DNA of 46,838 nucleotides. Source: Oscillospiraceae bacterium. Its GTDB lineage: Bacteria; Bacillota; Clostridia; Oscillospirales; Acutalibacteraceae. The position numbers and the translations under genes are program-made. The notes beneath the pieces are model-generated. The model ran no database searches. It saw nothing but the letters and a program-made list of their open reading frames with translations, and was not told the DNA's origin. This document shows, piece after piece, positions 27,284-35,563 of this stretch. Numbering within the stretch: position 1 is the first letter of the stretch; each line of letters begins with the position of its first letter. Where the stretch lies: positions 1 through 46,838 of the forward strand of contig CADBQU010000040.1 of assembly GCA_902796905.1 (NCBI GenBank). The letters are read 5' to 3'.

Positions 27284-27373
27284 GGGCGGCAAGCCTTAAA
27301 ACCGTATTTAAATACGGTTTTAAACAAAAGCAAAAGTTTTTGCAAAGCCCAAAGGGCTTTGGGCTTGCCGCCC
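27284..27373. repeat. Compound palindrome 8
   Basis: Outer stem GGGCGGCAAGCC/GGCTTGCCGCCC (12 bp, perfect). Arms: a perfect 28-bp palindrome with half-site TTAAAACCGTATTT, GCAAAA/TTTTGC, and AAAGCCC with loop AAA. It sits between convergent pfkA and rnhA. Confidence 0.85.
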
Positions 27374-27475
27374 GAACCCATCCATTAATTAAAAATATAT
27401 TAAAAATACATTAAAAATCAAATTGAAAATCAAAATCAAAGTCAAAGCCAAAGTCAAAGTCAAATTAAAGCAGAA

Positions 27476-27934
27476 TTAAAGCCATTTTTTATAAAAATTT
27501 ACTGCCAAGGCGTCGCACCTTTCGTTTTCTTTATGTCCGTTATGGCCTTTAACCCAATTAACTTCTACATTATGTATTTCGCATAAACATAAAAGCTGTT
27601 CCCATAAATCAACATTTAATGCAGGTTTTTTATCGGATTTTCTCCAGCCGTTTTTTTGCCAACCTTTTGCCCAGCCTTTGGTTAAAGCGTCGCATACGTA
27701 TTTGCTGTCGGTTGTAAGTACAACTTTACAAGGCTTTTTTAAAGCATTTAAGGCTTCTATTACCGCCGTAAGCTCCATACGGTTATTGGTAGTGTTTTCT
27801 TCGCCGCCGCAAAGTTCTTTTTCAACTTTTCCGTATCTTAATACGGCTCCCCATCCACCGGGGCCCGGATTTCCGCTGCAGGCTCCGTCCGTAAAAATTT
27901 CAACAACCGTATTCAATTCATTTGTATTTTCCAT
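27476..27934 (-). CDS. rnhA: Ribonuclease HI
   Basis: 152 residues. Start of the fold [20 protein letters not shown] with catalytic Asp16, the [10 protein letters not shown] glutamate, [10 protein letters not shown] aspartate and the C-terminal [15 protein letters not shown]is/Asp. It includes the basic handle region ([12 protein letters not shown]). It removes RNA from RNA:DNA hybrids. The start follows AAAGGAAA. Palindromic elements lie downstream (copy 8) and upstream (copy 9). Confidence 0.97.
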   Translation of the reverse strand: MENTNELNTVVEIFTDGACSGNPGPGGWGAVLRYGKVEKELCGGEENTTNNRMELTAVIEALNALKKPCKVVLTTDSKYVCDALTKGWAKGWQKNGWRKSDKKPALNVDLWEQLLCLCEIHNVEVNWVKGHNGHKENERCDALAVNFYKKWL

Positions 27935-27986
27935 ATTTTAAAATTTCCTTTTTGTTTTATAGGTTATTTTATAGGTTTTTTGCTTA

Positions 27987-28055
27987 GGCGGAGCCGGTAA
28001 GGCTGCGCCTTACAAAGCCTTCGGCTTTAAAGCCCTTCGGGCTTTCGGCTCCGCC
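27987..28055. repeat. Compound palindrome 9
   Basis: Same 69-bp design as copy 7: outer stem GGCGGAGCCG/CGGCTCCGCC, arms GTAAGGC with loop TGC, AAAGCC with loop TTC, AAAGCCC with loop TTC. The four differences from copy 7 all fall in loops. Confidence 0.9.
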
Positions 28056-28078
28056 GAAAATCAACTGCATTAATTTTT

Positions 28079-28864
28079 TTATTTGTTAACCGCAAAATTT
28101 ATTAAATAGCACAAACCGTAAATAATAGGTTGATGCAAAACATAAATAATTAACGCATATTTTCCTATAAAAGCAAACGGCGGAATTATTTTTTTGCAAA
28201 ATATTTTCTCGTGATTTTGTATAACATTTGTTTTGCCTATAAAATACCCTGTTAAATACAAAAACGCCCACGGCAATATAGGAAAATAATCGGTAGAGTA
28301 AAAGTCTTTTGTAACAAAACCAAACATAAAAACATAAGGATTTTGCGTTAATGTGAAAGAATAATCGGGTTTAGCCACAAAATAATATAAAGCCAAAAAT
28401 GCAATAAATGTAACAATTATACCCGCTATACCGTTTATTCTTTTTAAAATAAAATTAAATATGCCCACAAAAATCATACAAAAAGAAAGTAGGTTTAAAA
28501 TTCCAAAATAAATTGAAATTTCCATATCAAAAAATTCGGTGGCGGTTACGGTAAATATATTTATAATTAAGGCTATAATAAATAAAATTATTCCGCGCTT
28601 TAAATTAGACCTTGAAAAATGGCAGCATATACCCGAAAGTATTATAAATCCGCCGGCAAAAAACGGCTCTGCCGGAGAAAAAAACTTATATAAAAAATCA
28701 AAAAAATTCAATACCGAACTATTTTCAAAAACCATTCCGGCAGATATAAAACCGTGAAAAAACACCATACAAAAAACCATAAATCCGCGCAAAGTATCCA
28801 ATAAATAATATCGTGGCTTTTTAATTTTAATGTTTTCGGTTTTTAATAATTTTTGTTCTTCCAT
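28079..28864 (-). CDS. Integral membrane acyltransferase (DUF1624/HGSNAT-like)
   Basis: 261 residues with about seven membrane helices. The start YYLLDTLRGFMVFCMVFFHG, with Asp-x-x-Arg-Gly in the first helix and His at its end, resembles the heparan-alpha-glucosaminide N-acetyltransferase catalytic family (DUF1624). Later segments include SAEPFFAGGFIILSG-like glycine-rich and PILPWAFLYLTGYFIG regions. It may acetylate a surface glycan or lipid. It is a single-gene unit with its own promoter and no neighbouring glycan genes. Confidence 0.7.
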   Translation of the reverse strand: MEEQKLLKTENIKIKKPRYYLLDTLRGFMVFCMVFFHGFISAGMVFENSSVLNFFDFLYKFFSPAEPFFAGGFIILSGICCHFSRSNLKRGIILFIIALIINIFTVTATEFFDMEISIYFGILNLLSFCMIFVGIFNFILKRINGIAGIIVTFIAFLALYYFVAKPDYSFTLTQNPYVFMFGFVTKDFYSTDYFPILPWAFLYLTGYFIGKTNVIQNHEKIFCKKIIPPFAFIGKYALIIYVLHQPIIYGLCYLINFAVNK

Positions 28865-28897
28865 AAAATTAACTTTCTTAAAAAATATATTTTTATT

Positions 28898-28926
28898 ATT
28901 ATACCAAAACTCTTAATTTTTTTCAA
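28898..28926 (-). promoter_or_regulatory. Promoter of the membrane acyltransferase gene
   Basis: Minus strand: TTGAAA (28921-28926), 17 nt, TATAAT (28898-28903). Confidence 0.75.
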
Positions 28927-28957
28927 TAAATTAGTATAATACCAATAAATAAAAAAA

Positions 28958-28983
28958 GAAAGTTAAATAAAAATTTAACTTTC
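28958..28983 (-). terminator. Terminator of the XRE-type repressor gene
   Basis: An 11-bp stem GAAAGTTAAAT/ATTTAACTTTC with loop AAAA, followed on the minus strand by TTTTTTTATTT. Confidence 0.8.
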
Positions 28984-29023
28984 AAACCAATTTTAAATAT
29001 ATGCAATTTTTGTTTTTAGTTTT

Positions 29024-29365
29024 TTAATTTTTAAATGCCTTTATAATTTTTACGGCATTTTCCACATCGTTTTTGCTGGCGTCTTTTGTAAGTTTAAAAA
29101 GTGCCCTAAGCTCGGGTCTTGCTGCAAGAAGCTCTACATATTCGTTAAACTCCTCAACACTTTCCGTCTTTCCCAAAACATAATCCGTTGAAACCGAAAA
29201 ATAATCTGCAATTTTACATAAGCTTTCACTTGAAATAGACTTGCTTCTGCCTGCCTTAAGTTCGCTTAACGAGGATCTGCTTATACCCGTTTCACTGCAC
29301 ATTGTGGTAACGGATACTCCCTTGTGTGCGCAAAGGTCGACGATTTTTTTATATAAATCCGACAT
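29024..29365 (-). CDS. XRE-family helix-turn-helix repressor
   Basis: 113 residues from the ATG at 29365 after GGGGGAG; an ATG four codons upstream overlaps that binding site. The N-terminal Cro/C1 domain (VSVTTMCSETGISRSSLSELKAGRS, then SESLCKIADYFSVSTDYVLG) is complete at about 12-66. A short acidic C-terminal helix region may dimerise. It is transcribed towards the left from a promoter that faces the promoter of the adjacent sigma-like gene, and repeated ATTCTGTA sites around both promoters are its likely operators. Confidence 0.85.
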   Translation of the reverse strand: MSDLYKKIVDLCAHKGVSVTTMCSETGISRSSLSELKAGRSKSISSESLCKIADYFSVSTDYVLGKTESVEEFNEYVELLAARPELRALFKLTKDASKNDVENAVKIIKAFKN

Positions 29366-29383
29366 ATTCTCCCCCATATTTTT

Positions 29384-29494
29384 ACAAAATTCTGTATTTT
29401 TATTATTGACATTTACATAAAAATGTAATATACTATTATCACAAAATTCTGTAATATTTTGTTTTATATTTACATTATATTACATTATTCTGTA
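29384..29494. promoter_or_regulatory. Three operator-like repeats in the switch region
   Basis: ACAAAATTCTGTA occurs identically at 29384-29396 and 29441-29453, and a variant ACATTATTCTGTA at 29482-29494; all share ATTCTGTA. The first lies upstream of the plus promoter, the second at its start point, the third in the spacer of the minus promoter. Binding by the adjacent XRE protein is inferred. Confidence 0.65.
29406..29434 (+). promoter_or_regulatory. Rightward promoter of the sigma-like gene
   Basis: TTGACA (29406-29411), 17 nt, TATACT (29429-29434); predicted start about 29441. It faces the leftward promoter. Confidence 0.8.
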
Positions 29495-29502
29495 AAAGTC
29501 AA
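29474..29502 (-). promoter_or_regulatory. Leftward promoter of the repressor gene
   Basis: Minus strand: TTGACT (29497-29502), 17 nt, TATAAT (29474-29479); predicted start about 29467, so the two transcripts overlap by about 25 nt. Confidence 0.8.
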
Positions 29503-29529
29503 CTATATTTATTATAAAGGAGATAAAAT

Positions 29530-29895
29530 TTGAACTGGGTTAAAGAAGCAGAATACGAACTAAAAAATCAAAGCAACAGAATTAAGGCTACGGAAAACAT
29601 TAAAATACGTTTAGACGCACTTAGTAAAGTTTCTTCTTCCCCCGAAATTTTACAAAAACAACTGGATTTATATAATCAACTGGAAGCTCTTAATAAACTT
29701 ACAGATTTGTGTGATAAAACACTTAATATGCTTTCTCCATTAGAGAAAGAGGTTTTGCTTGAATTTTATGTACTGCCTCATAAAGATCATATAGATTATA
29801 TATGCTCTCAACACGCAATAGAAAAAAGCACTGTATACCGAATAAAAAACTCGGCTCTTAAATCATTCTCAACCATAATGTTCGGAAGCTGTTAA
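29530..29895 (+). CDS. Sigma-70 region 4-like regulator (phage ArpU/RinA-like layout)
   Basis: 121 residues from a TTG after AAGGAG. The first 60 residues look helical and charged; the C-terminal half (LSPLEKEVLLEFYVLPHKDHI, then HAIEKSTVYRIKNSALKSF) reads as a sigma region 4-type helix-turn-helix. Small phage late-gene activators of the ArpU, RinA and DUF1492 kinds share this size and layout. It has a strong promoter facing that of the XRE repressor. No phage structural genes or integrase are present, so it may be a domesticated or remnant switch. Confidence 0.65.
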   Translation: MNWVKEAEYELKNQSNRIKATENIKIRLDALSKVSSSPEILQKQLDLYNQLEALNKLTDLCDKTLNMLSPLEKEVLLEFYVLPHKDHIDYICSQHAIEKSTVYRIKNSALKSFSTIMFGSC

Positions 29896-29897
29896 AA

Positions 29898-29929
29898 AGC
29901 CATATAGGCATTTTAAAACCTATATGGCT
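29898..29929 (-). terminator. Terminator of the PASTA pseudokinase gene
   Basis: An 11-bp stem AGCCATATAGG/CCTATATGGCT followed on the minus strand by TTTTT. It also lies two nt past the stop of the convergent sigma-like gene and may serve both. Confidence 0.7.
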
Positions 29930-29974
29930 AAAAAAACTTTTATTTTTCGACTTTTTTTTACATTTTTCAACTTA

Positions 29975-31672
29975 TTATTCTATAGTGCTGTATTCCTCAC
30001 TGCTTACATCGGTATCTTCCGAAGAACTGTTATTGTTATAAGTAATAATATTAGAATTGTAAAAAACATTAATCTGGGTGTCGGGCGTAATAGTAGAGCC
30101 CAACGAAGGAGATGTTTCTAAAACAACCTCTTCTTTTGTAGCGGTTGAGCCCATTTTAGAATAAAATTTTATTGCGCTGGGCTCTATTCCCATTTCCAAC
30201 AGCTTAATATATGCGTCTTTTCTGCTCATTCCTTTTAAAGAAGTAGGCAGTTTAAAGCTTTTCGGTCCCAAAGAAACCGTAAATGTAATTTCGGTATTTT
30301 TTGCAACATTAGAATTCTTTTGTACGGACTGCGCCATTATAGTGCCCTTGTCAAACGTATTGCTGAATTCTTTTTTAGCCACCGACATTTTAAAAGTGTT
30401 GGCGTAGTCTACATTTGTGCTTACTTCGGCAAATGTTTTACCGGTAAAATCCGGAACGGCATAAAGCTTTTCGGAATGGCTTACGGTATTGCTTACGGGA
30501 CCTACCGATTCTAAAGAAGAAAGGTTTAACATAGAAGAAGTTTCTTTTGTGTTACCGAATATACTTGCCCTAAAAACGGTAAATACTAAAATAAGAGCTA
30601 TTAAAATTAAGGCTGCGGCGGTTATAACTGCCGCTTTTATTGTTACGCTTTTATTTGCTTTCTTTTCTTTTTTAATTTCTTCTTTTTCTCTTTTTTGCTC
30701 TTTTTCGGCCACATATTCGCTGTCGTCCAAATCTTGCTTTAATTCCGTAAAATTACGGGTTCTGTCTTCGGGCAAAATTTGCAAAGCGTTAGCCAAAGCT
30801 ATTAATACGTTTTGCGGAATTTCGGAAGCTAATTTTTGAGGGAACGACATATTATCGTTGTTAATTCTTAAATTTGCTGCCGGCGGCGGATTGCCTATTA
30901 AAGTTCTGAATAACGTAGCGGCAAAAGAATAAACATCGGTAGCGGTTGAAATTTTTGTATCTTCATATCCGTACTGTTCTATTGCGGCATATCCAGCAAA
31001 AAGCTGAGCCGGCAAATCGCTGTCGGCTGTTCTTACCGCCGCTATGGAAAATTCCGTTAATCTTAATCTTCCGTCTCTTCCCACAAAAATAGTTTCGGGC
31101 GAAATTCCCATATGAATTATTCCCGAAGCATGTAATTTTAAAATGGTGGGAATAAGCGGAACAAATAAAGACTTTGCCTGTTCCCAAGTAAGCGTTCCTC
31201 CGTTACGAAGCAAAAATTCCATTAAAGTAATACCGTTTGAATAATCCGTTACGCGGTAAGCCGTACCGTTTTCTTCAAAACAATCCAAAACCTCGTAAAT
31301 GCCCGGAAGGCTTCCTATATCCTGTAAATTTTTAGAAAGCTCCAAAAATTCCATAATTCCGCTGTTGTAAATAAAAGTACTATCTTTTTTTACTTTAACG
31401 GATTTACCGTCTTTTCTGGCGCAAATATCATTGGGATAATATTCTTTTATTCTTACGGGTTTTGAAAGCTCAGTATCGTAACCCAAATAAGTTATACCCT
31501 CGCCGCCGGTAGTTAAAATTTTACCTACCAAATAGCGGTTGTTAAGCAAAGTTTTTAAGCTTAAAGCGTTGGGCGGGGTAGGGCTGAGCGAATCAAATCC
31601 GCAAATAGGACAAACTTCTTCTCCGCCGTTATCGTTCATACATCCCATACAAAGATTATCTAAATTTTGCAA
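29975..31672 (-). CDS. Zn-ribbon, kinase-like, PASTA membrane protein; probable pseudokinase
   Basis: 565 residues from a TTG after AAAGGATG. Zinc ribbon (Cys8, Cys11, Cys21, Cys24), kinase-like domain (about 47-315), basic linker, one membrane helix (about 345-368) and two extracellular PASTA repeats (about 395-540). The ATP lysine is kept (RIK, Lys76) and Asp246 of TDVYSFA is present. The catalytic HRD has become HMG (187-189), the following Asn is Thr, and DFG has become EFS (207-209). Phosphotransfer is therefore unlikely; it may sense cell-wall fragments as a scaffold. Confidence 0.85.
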   Translation of the reverse strand: MQNLDNLCMGCMNDNGGEEVCPICGFDSLSPTPPNALSLKTLLNNRYLVGKILTTGGEGITYLGYDTELSKPVRIKEYYPNDICARKDGKSVKVKKDSTFIYNSGIMEFLELSKNLQDIGSLPGIYEVLDCFEENGTAYRVTDYSNGITLMEFLLRNGGTLTWEQAKSLFVPLIPTILKLHASGIIHMGISPETIFVGRDGRLRLTEFSIAAVRTADSDLPAQLFAGYAAIEQYGYEDTKISTATDVYSFAATLFRTLIGNPPPAANLRINNDNMSFPQKLASEIPQNVLIALANALQILPEDRTRNFTELKQDLDDSEYVAEKEQKREKEEIKKEKKANKSVTIKAAVITAAALILIALILVFTVFRASIFGNTKETSSMLNLSSLESVGPVSNTVSHSEKLYAVPDFTGKTFAEVSTNVDYANTFKMSVAKKEFSNTFDKGTIMAQSVQKNSNVAKNTEITFTVSLGPKSFKLPTSLKGMSRKDAYIKLLEMGIEPSAIKFYSKMGSTATKEEVVLETSPSLGSTITPDTQINVFYNSNIITYNNNSSSEDTDVSSEEYSTIE

Positions 31673-31777
31673 AACTTTTCATCCTTTCAAAAGTTTTATA
31701 AACATTTTAAAATTATTAAAATTTCATTCGGTGCCAAAAATGCCTGACAAAATTATATTTGCGATTTATTTTTACAT

Positions 31778-31806
31778 ATTTTATCACAATAAAAATAATT
31801 AGTCAA
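31778..31806 (-). promoter_or_regulatory. Promoter of the PASTA pseudokinase gene
   Basis: Minus strand: TTGACT (31801-31806), 17 nt, TAAAAT (31778-31783). Predicted leader about 100 nt. Confidence 0.7.
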
Positions 31807-31860
31807 ACTTTACCTTTACGGTTATTACAGCAACGCTTCATGTATATTTACTATGTATAT

Positions 31861-32745
31861 TTACTTTTTTGCGCTGTTTTTATCTTTTAAAATTGCTTCT
31901 TTGAGTTCTTCTAAATTATTAAACTTTTTTTCGGACCTGATAAAATCCGTAAGTTCAACTTTTGCTTTTCTGCCGTAAACCGAATTTTTAAAATCAAAAA
32001 TATACGTTTCGGCCAATATCTTATCGCTTTTAAATGTAGGTCTTATTCCTAAATTTGTTACGGATTTATATTTTTTGCCCAAAATATAAGTATTGCTTTT
32101 ATAAACTCCGAATTTAGGTTTTACAAGCTCTGCGGGGTAAATTTGATTTATAGTGGGGAACCCTATGGTCCTGCCCCTTTTATCTCCGTGTACTATTTTT
32201 TCTTCAAAAGAAAAATATCTGCCTAAAAAATTTTTTGCCTCTTTTACATTACCCGAATTTATAAGCTCTCTAATATAAGAAGATGATACGGTTTTATTAT
32301 TTATTACAACTTTATTTATATAACAAAATTCAATGTTTTTTCGGTTGCAAAAATCTTTTAAAAAAGTTATATCTCCTTTGGCGTTTTTACCAAAACGGTA
32401 GTTAAATCCGCAGCAGATTTTTTTGGGATTATATTTTTCTGTCAGCAAATTTAAAAAATCCAAAGGTTCAATATTTTTAACTTTGTCAAAATTTAAACTT
32501 ACTATTTGCTTAAATCCCATTTTTTTAAGCATTTTTTCTTTTTCGCCCAAAACTGTCAGCTTTTCTTCTTCTTTTTTATTTAATATATTTTTAGGAGTAT
32601 TATTAAATGTAATAACTATAGGATAATCGGCATTTTTTAAAGCTTCGTTTAAAACTTTAATGTGTGCCGAATGAATACCGTCAAATGTTCCCAAAGCTAA
32701 TGAAACATTATTTTTTTTTGCAATACCGGTACTGCTTTTCGTCAT
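31861..32745 (-). CDS. ribF: Bifunctional riboflavin kinase/FAD synthetase
   Basis: 294 residues. N-terminal nucleotidyltransferase domain with LALGTFDGIHSAH (about 16-28) and SSSYIRELI; C-terminal flavokinase domain with GDKRGRTIGFPTIN and the FGVYKS segment. It makes FMN and FAD from riboflavin. Conserved last gene of the nusA-infB-truB region in Bacillota; here it is 180 bp from truB. The start follows GGGAGGA. Confidence 0.96.
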   Translation of the reverse strand: MTKSSTGIAKKNNVSLALGTFDGIHSAHIKVLNEALKNADYPIVITFNNTPKNILNKKEEEKLTVLGEKEKMLKKMGFKQIVSLNFDKVKNIEPLDFLNLLTEKYNPKKICCGFNYRFGKNAKGDITFLKDFCNRKNIEFCYINKVVINNKTVSSSYIRELINSGNVKEAKNFLGRYFSFEEKIVHGDKRGRTIGFPTINQIYPAELVKPKFGVYKSNTYILGKKYKSVTNLGIRPTFKSDKILAETYIFDFKNSVYGRKAKVELTDFIRSEKKFNNLEELKEAILKDKNSAKK

Positions 32746-32925
32746 TACATTTTCCTCCCTTTTTAAAAATCATTTTAAATTTTTATAAGTTTTTTGCGTT
32801 GTAAAATTTTTTATTTTTAAATTTTTATCCCGAATTTTTAAATTTAAAATTCAAAACCTTATTTTTAAATTTGTTTTCTTAGGTTTTTGCTTTTTATTTT
32901 TTGGTTTTTAGACTGTTTTTTAAAA

Positions 32926-33813
32926 TTAATTAACGGGATTATTTAACGGACAAACGGATTTTACACTTTCTTCCGTAACCTTACCCACACCTATAAAAAT
33001 ACCGTTATATTTTACCCTTATAATTTCATTTAAATTAAGGTTTTTATTATTAACCCTTAAAAGAGATAATTCACCGCCGTTAAAAAATCTAATCGCTTGT
33101 TTTTCGCTTACGGTAATTTCTTTGAATTTTAAAACGGCTTTTTCTTCCGGCAAAATAAATTCGGATATATTTTCGGGTGTTAATTTGCTTAACTCCACCG
33201 AATCTTCTAATAAAAATCCCGCCGACGCAGTTCTGGTAAGCTCCGTTAAAACCGCTTCGGTACCCATTTTTTTTGCTATATCGCTTATTAAAACCCTTAT
33301 GTAAGTACCTTTAGAGCATTCTACTTCTATTTTTGCCGTTTGCTCTTTAAAATTAAAATCCAATAAATTTAAATTGTAAATTTCTATTTCGCACGGCTTT
33401 CTTTCAACGGTTTCTCCGTTTCTTGCCAAATCGTACAGCCTTTTACCGTTTATTTTTTTTGCCGAAAACATAGGGGGCTCTTGCAAGCTTTTACCCGCAA
33501 ACAAAGGTAAAACATTTAAAAGTTCCTGTTCTTTTACGGTTTTCAAAACCGTTTTTACCGTTTTTCCGGTAATATCCAATGTATCGGTTGCAAGACCGAA
33601 CTTAAATTGAGCAATATACGTTTTTTTATTGTTTAAAATGTAATTTGCCAAAACGCAGGGTCTGCCTATAAAAATAGGCAAAACACCGGTAGCTAAAGGG
33701 TCTAAAGTGCCGGTGTGTCCCACCCTTTTTTCTTTTGTAAGTTTTTTAATTTCCGCTACGGCTTTAAAAGAAGTTATGCCTTTGGGCTTGTTTAATAACA
33801 AAAAACCTTTCAC
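32926..33813 (-). CDS. truB: tRNA pseudouridine-55 synthase
   Basis: 295 residues from a GTG after TAGGAGA. GFLLLNKPKGITSF and the catalytic segment VGHTGTLDPLATGVLP (with the nucleophilic Asp) are typical, followed by SKGTYIRVLISDIA. The C-terminal PUA-like part is present. It forms the psi55 of the T-loop of elongator tRNAs. Part of the translation operon; a palindromic element separates it from the upstream nrnA. Confidence 0.97.
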   Translation of the reverse strand: MKGFLLLNKPKGITSFKAVAEIKKLTKEKRVGHTGTLDPLATGVLPIFIGRPCVLANYILNNKKTYIAQFKFGLATDTLDITGKTVKTVLKTVKEQELLNVLPLFAGKSLQEPPMFSAKKINGKRLYDLARNGETVERKPCEIEIYNLNLLDFNFKEQTAKIEVECSKGTYIRVLISDIAKKMGTEAVLTELTRTASAGFLLEDSVELSKLTPENISEFILPEEKAVLKFKEITVSEKQAIRFFNGGELSLLRVNNKNLNLNEIIRVKYNGIFIGVGKVTEESVKSVCPLNNPVN

Positions 33814-33886
33814 ACGTTTCTCCTATTGTTTGTTTTATTAAAAATTTAAAATAAAAAAATAAAAATTTAAAAATTCTGTTTATGCC

Positions 33887-33977
33887 GGGCGACAGGCCCA
33901 AAGCCCTTTGGGCTTTAACAAAAGCTTTGCTTTTGTTCCCAAAAACAAAAATTGTTTTTGGGTGGACCTGTCCGCCC
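33887..33977. repeat. Compound palindrome 10
   Basis: Outer stem GGGCG-ACAGG/CCTGTCCGCCC with one bulge. Arms: AAAGCCC with loop TTT, AACAAAAGC with loop TTT, CCCAAAAACAA with loop AAA. Between the truB start and the nrnA end, inside the translation operon. Confidence 0.85.
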
Positions 33978-34017
33978 GTTAAAAATTATATTTTTATACT
34001 TTTATATTCTCATATTT

Positions 34018-34995
34018 TTATATTTTTATATTTTTTTCGGATATTTCAATCTCTATTGAATTTAAAACTTTTTTAACGGCGTCTTCTTTTTTTGCCGTAA
34101 TTTCACATCCTGCCGCCCTGGCATGTCCTCCGCCGGAAAGCCTTTTGCATATATCGGACGCATCAAAAGGTTCATAAGTTCTAACCGAACCTTTAAAAAC
34201 ATTATTTTCTTTTTCCCTTAAAGTAATTCCTACTTTAACGCCCTCTATACAACGGGTTATAGAGGATATACCGTCAAAATCGTCGTCGGAGCATCCCAAA
34301 GCTTCGGTTTGCTCTTTTTCCAAAACAACTATTGCGGCATTTCCGTTAAAATAAAATTTTAAATTATCCAAAACATATTTTTCCAAAGCTATTTTGCTTT
34401 TGGTTTTTGTTTCAAACATAATTCTGTCTATTTCGGAATTATTTATTCCGTAGTCCATAAGATTAGCGGCAATTAAATGTGTTTTAGATGTTGTATTTGA
34501 ATATCTGAAACATCCCGTATCGGTAGAAATTCCGGTATATAAGGCTTCTGCAATATTTTTGTTTATGGGCATACCCAAATTAACCAGAATTTCATATATG
34601 TTTTCGCAATTGGCACCCGAAAAAGCGTTTACATAATTATATTTTGCAAAATATAAATTTGTTACGTGATGGTCTACAGAAAGCATTACTTTATTTTCGT
34701 ATTTTTCTTTTAAGCTGCCCATAAGCTTGGTATCGGCAATGTCCACACTTATAACCGTTGGATTTTCCGTATTGCAGTTATTAATTATTTTTTCGGTAAA
34801 ATAGTAAAATTTTTTGGGTATTTCGTCCGAACATATAACTCCGGCTCTTTTGCCGTAAAGCTGTAAGGATTCACAAAGAGCATAAGCGCTGCCCAATGTA
34901 TCTCCGTCGGGACTTTTATGAGTTAAAATTAAAAAATCGTTATTGTTTTTAAAAAATTCCCCTATACCCTTAATATCAATATTATTCCTGTTCAT
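34018..34995 (-). CDS. nrnA: DHH phosphoesterase NrnA (oligoribonuclease/pAp phosphatase)
   Basis: 325 residues. SPDGDTLGSAYAL and the DHH motif (SVDHHVTN) give the metal centre; the C-terminal DHHA1 domain has GGGHARAAGCEI. NrnA degrades short RNAs and dephosphorylates pAp. The start lies 14 bp inside the rbfA end, so translation is coupled. It holds its usual position between rbfA and truB. Confidence 0.94.
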   Translation of the reverse strand: MNRNNIDIKGIGEFFKNNNDFLILTHKSPDGDTLGSAYALCESLQLYGKRAGVICSDEIPKKFYYFTEKIINNCNTENPTVISVDIADTKLMGSLKEKYENKVMLSVDHHVTNLYFAKYNYVNAFSGANCENIYEILVNLGMPINKNIAEALYTGISTDTGCFRYSNTTSKTHLIAANLMDYGINNSEIDRIMFETKTKSKIALEKYVLDNLKFYFNGNAAIVVLEKEQTEALGCSDDDFDGISSITRCIEGVKVGITLREKENNVFKGSVRTYEPFDASDICKRLSGGGHARAAGCEITAKKEDAVKKVLNSIEIEISEKNIKI

Positions 34996-35410
34996 CTTCG
35001 GTTTCCTTATTAATATCTTCGTTTATATTCTCTTTTTTACCTTCTTCCGGCCGTTTATCAATATTTTCCTTTAAGCCTATATCTTTTAAAGTTTGCATTA
35101 TTTCGGCGCTTTTTATAAGCGAATCATCCGCTATAAATTTAAGTTCCGGAACTTTTCTTAATTTTAAAGCATGCCCCAATTCTCTTCTTAAAAATCCTCC
35201 GGCGCTTTTAAGTCCTTCAACGCTTTGCTTGGTTTTTTCATACCCTTCTATAGTGCTTACATAAATTGTGGCATAAGATAAATCTCCCGAAACGGTAACT
35301 TTAACAATGCTTAGTAATTTACTTACTCTTGGGTCTTTAATATCTCTTAATAAAATTGAAAGCGCATTTTTAATATCCGAAGTAATTCTTCCGTTTTTAA
35401 ATGTAGACAC
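34982..35410 (-). CDS. rbfA: Ribosome-binding factor A
   Basis: 142 residues from a GTG after AAAGGAGG. The KH-like core (IKDPRVSKLLSIVKVTVSGDLSYATIYVS, LGHALKLRKVPELKFIADDS) is followed by a Glu/Lys/Asn-rich tail of about 30 residues. It assists 16S rRNA maturation in the cold. It overlaps nrnA and is separated from infB by palindrome 11. Confidence 0.95.
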   Translation of the reverse strand: MSTFKNGRITSDIKNALSILLRDIKDPRVSKLLSIVKVTVSGDLSYATIYVSTIEGYEKTKQSVEGLKSAGGFLRRELGHALKLRKVPELKFIADDSLIKSAEIMQTLKDIGLKENIDKRPEEGKKENINEDINKETEDEQE

Positions 35411-35461
35411 AAAAATGCCTCCTTTTATAAACTTAAACTTTTTGTAAGTGTGCAGTGTACT

Positions 35462-35547
35462 GCGGCGGTTTTAAAAGGCATAGCCTTTTAAAACCAAAGC
35501 CTTTGGCTTTGGTTTTCGGCAAACCTTTGTTTGCCGAAAACCGCCGC
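35462..35547. repeat. Compound palindrome 11
   Basis: Outer stem GCGGCGG/CCGCCGC. Arms: TTTTAAAAGGC with loop ATA, ACCAAAGCC with loop TTT, CGGCAAAC/GTTTGCCG. The first arm differs from that of copy 5 mainly in the loop (AAA versus ATA). It lies inside the infB-rbfA operon. Confidence 0.85.
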
Positions 35548-35563
35548 GTAACACTATATATTT

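Noticed and set aside
29404..29895. A complete prophage or integrative element around the switch
   Set aside because: No integrase, excisionase, structural, or replication genes flank the two regulators; both neighbours are ordinary chromosomal genes with their own terminators.
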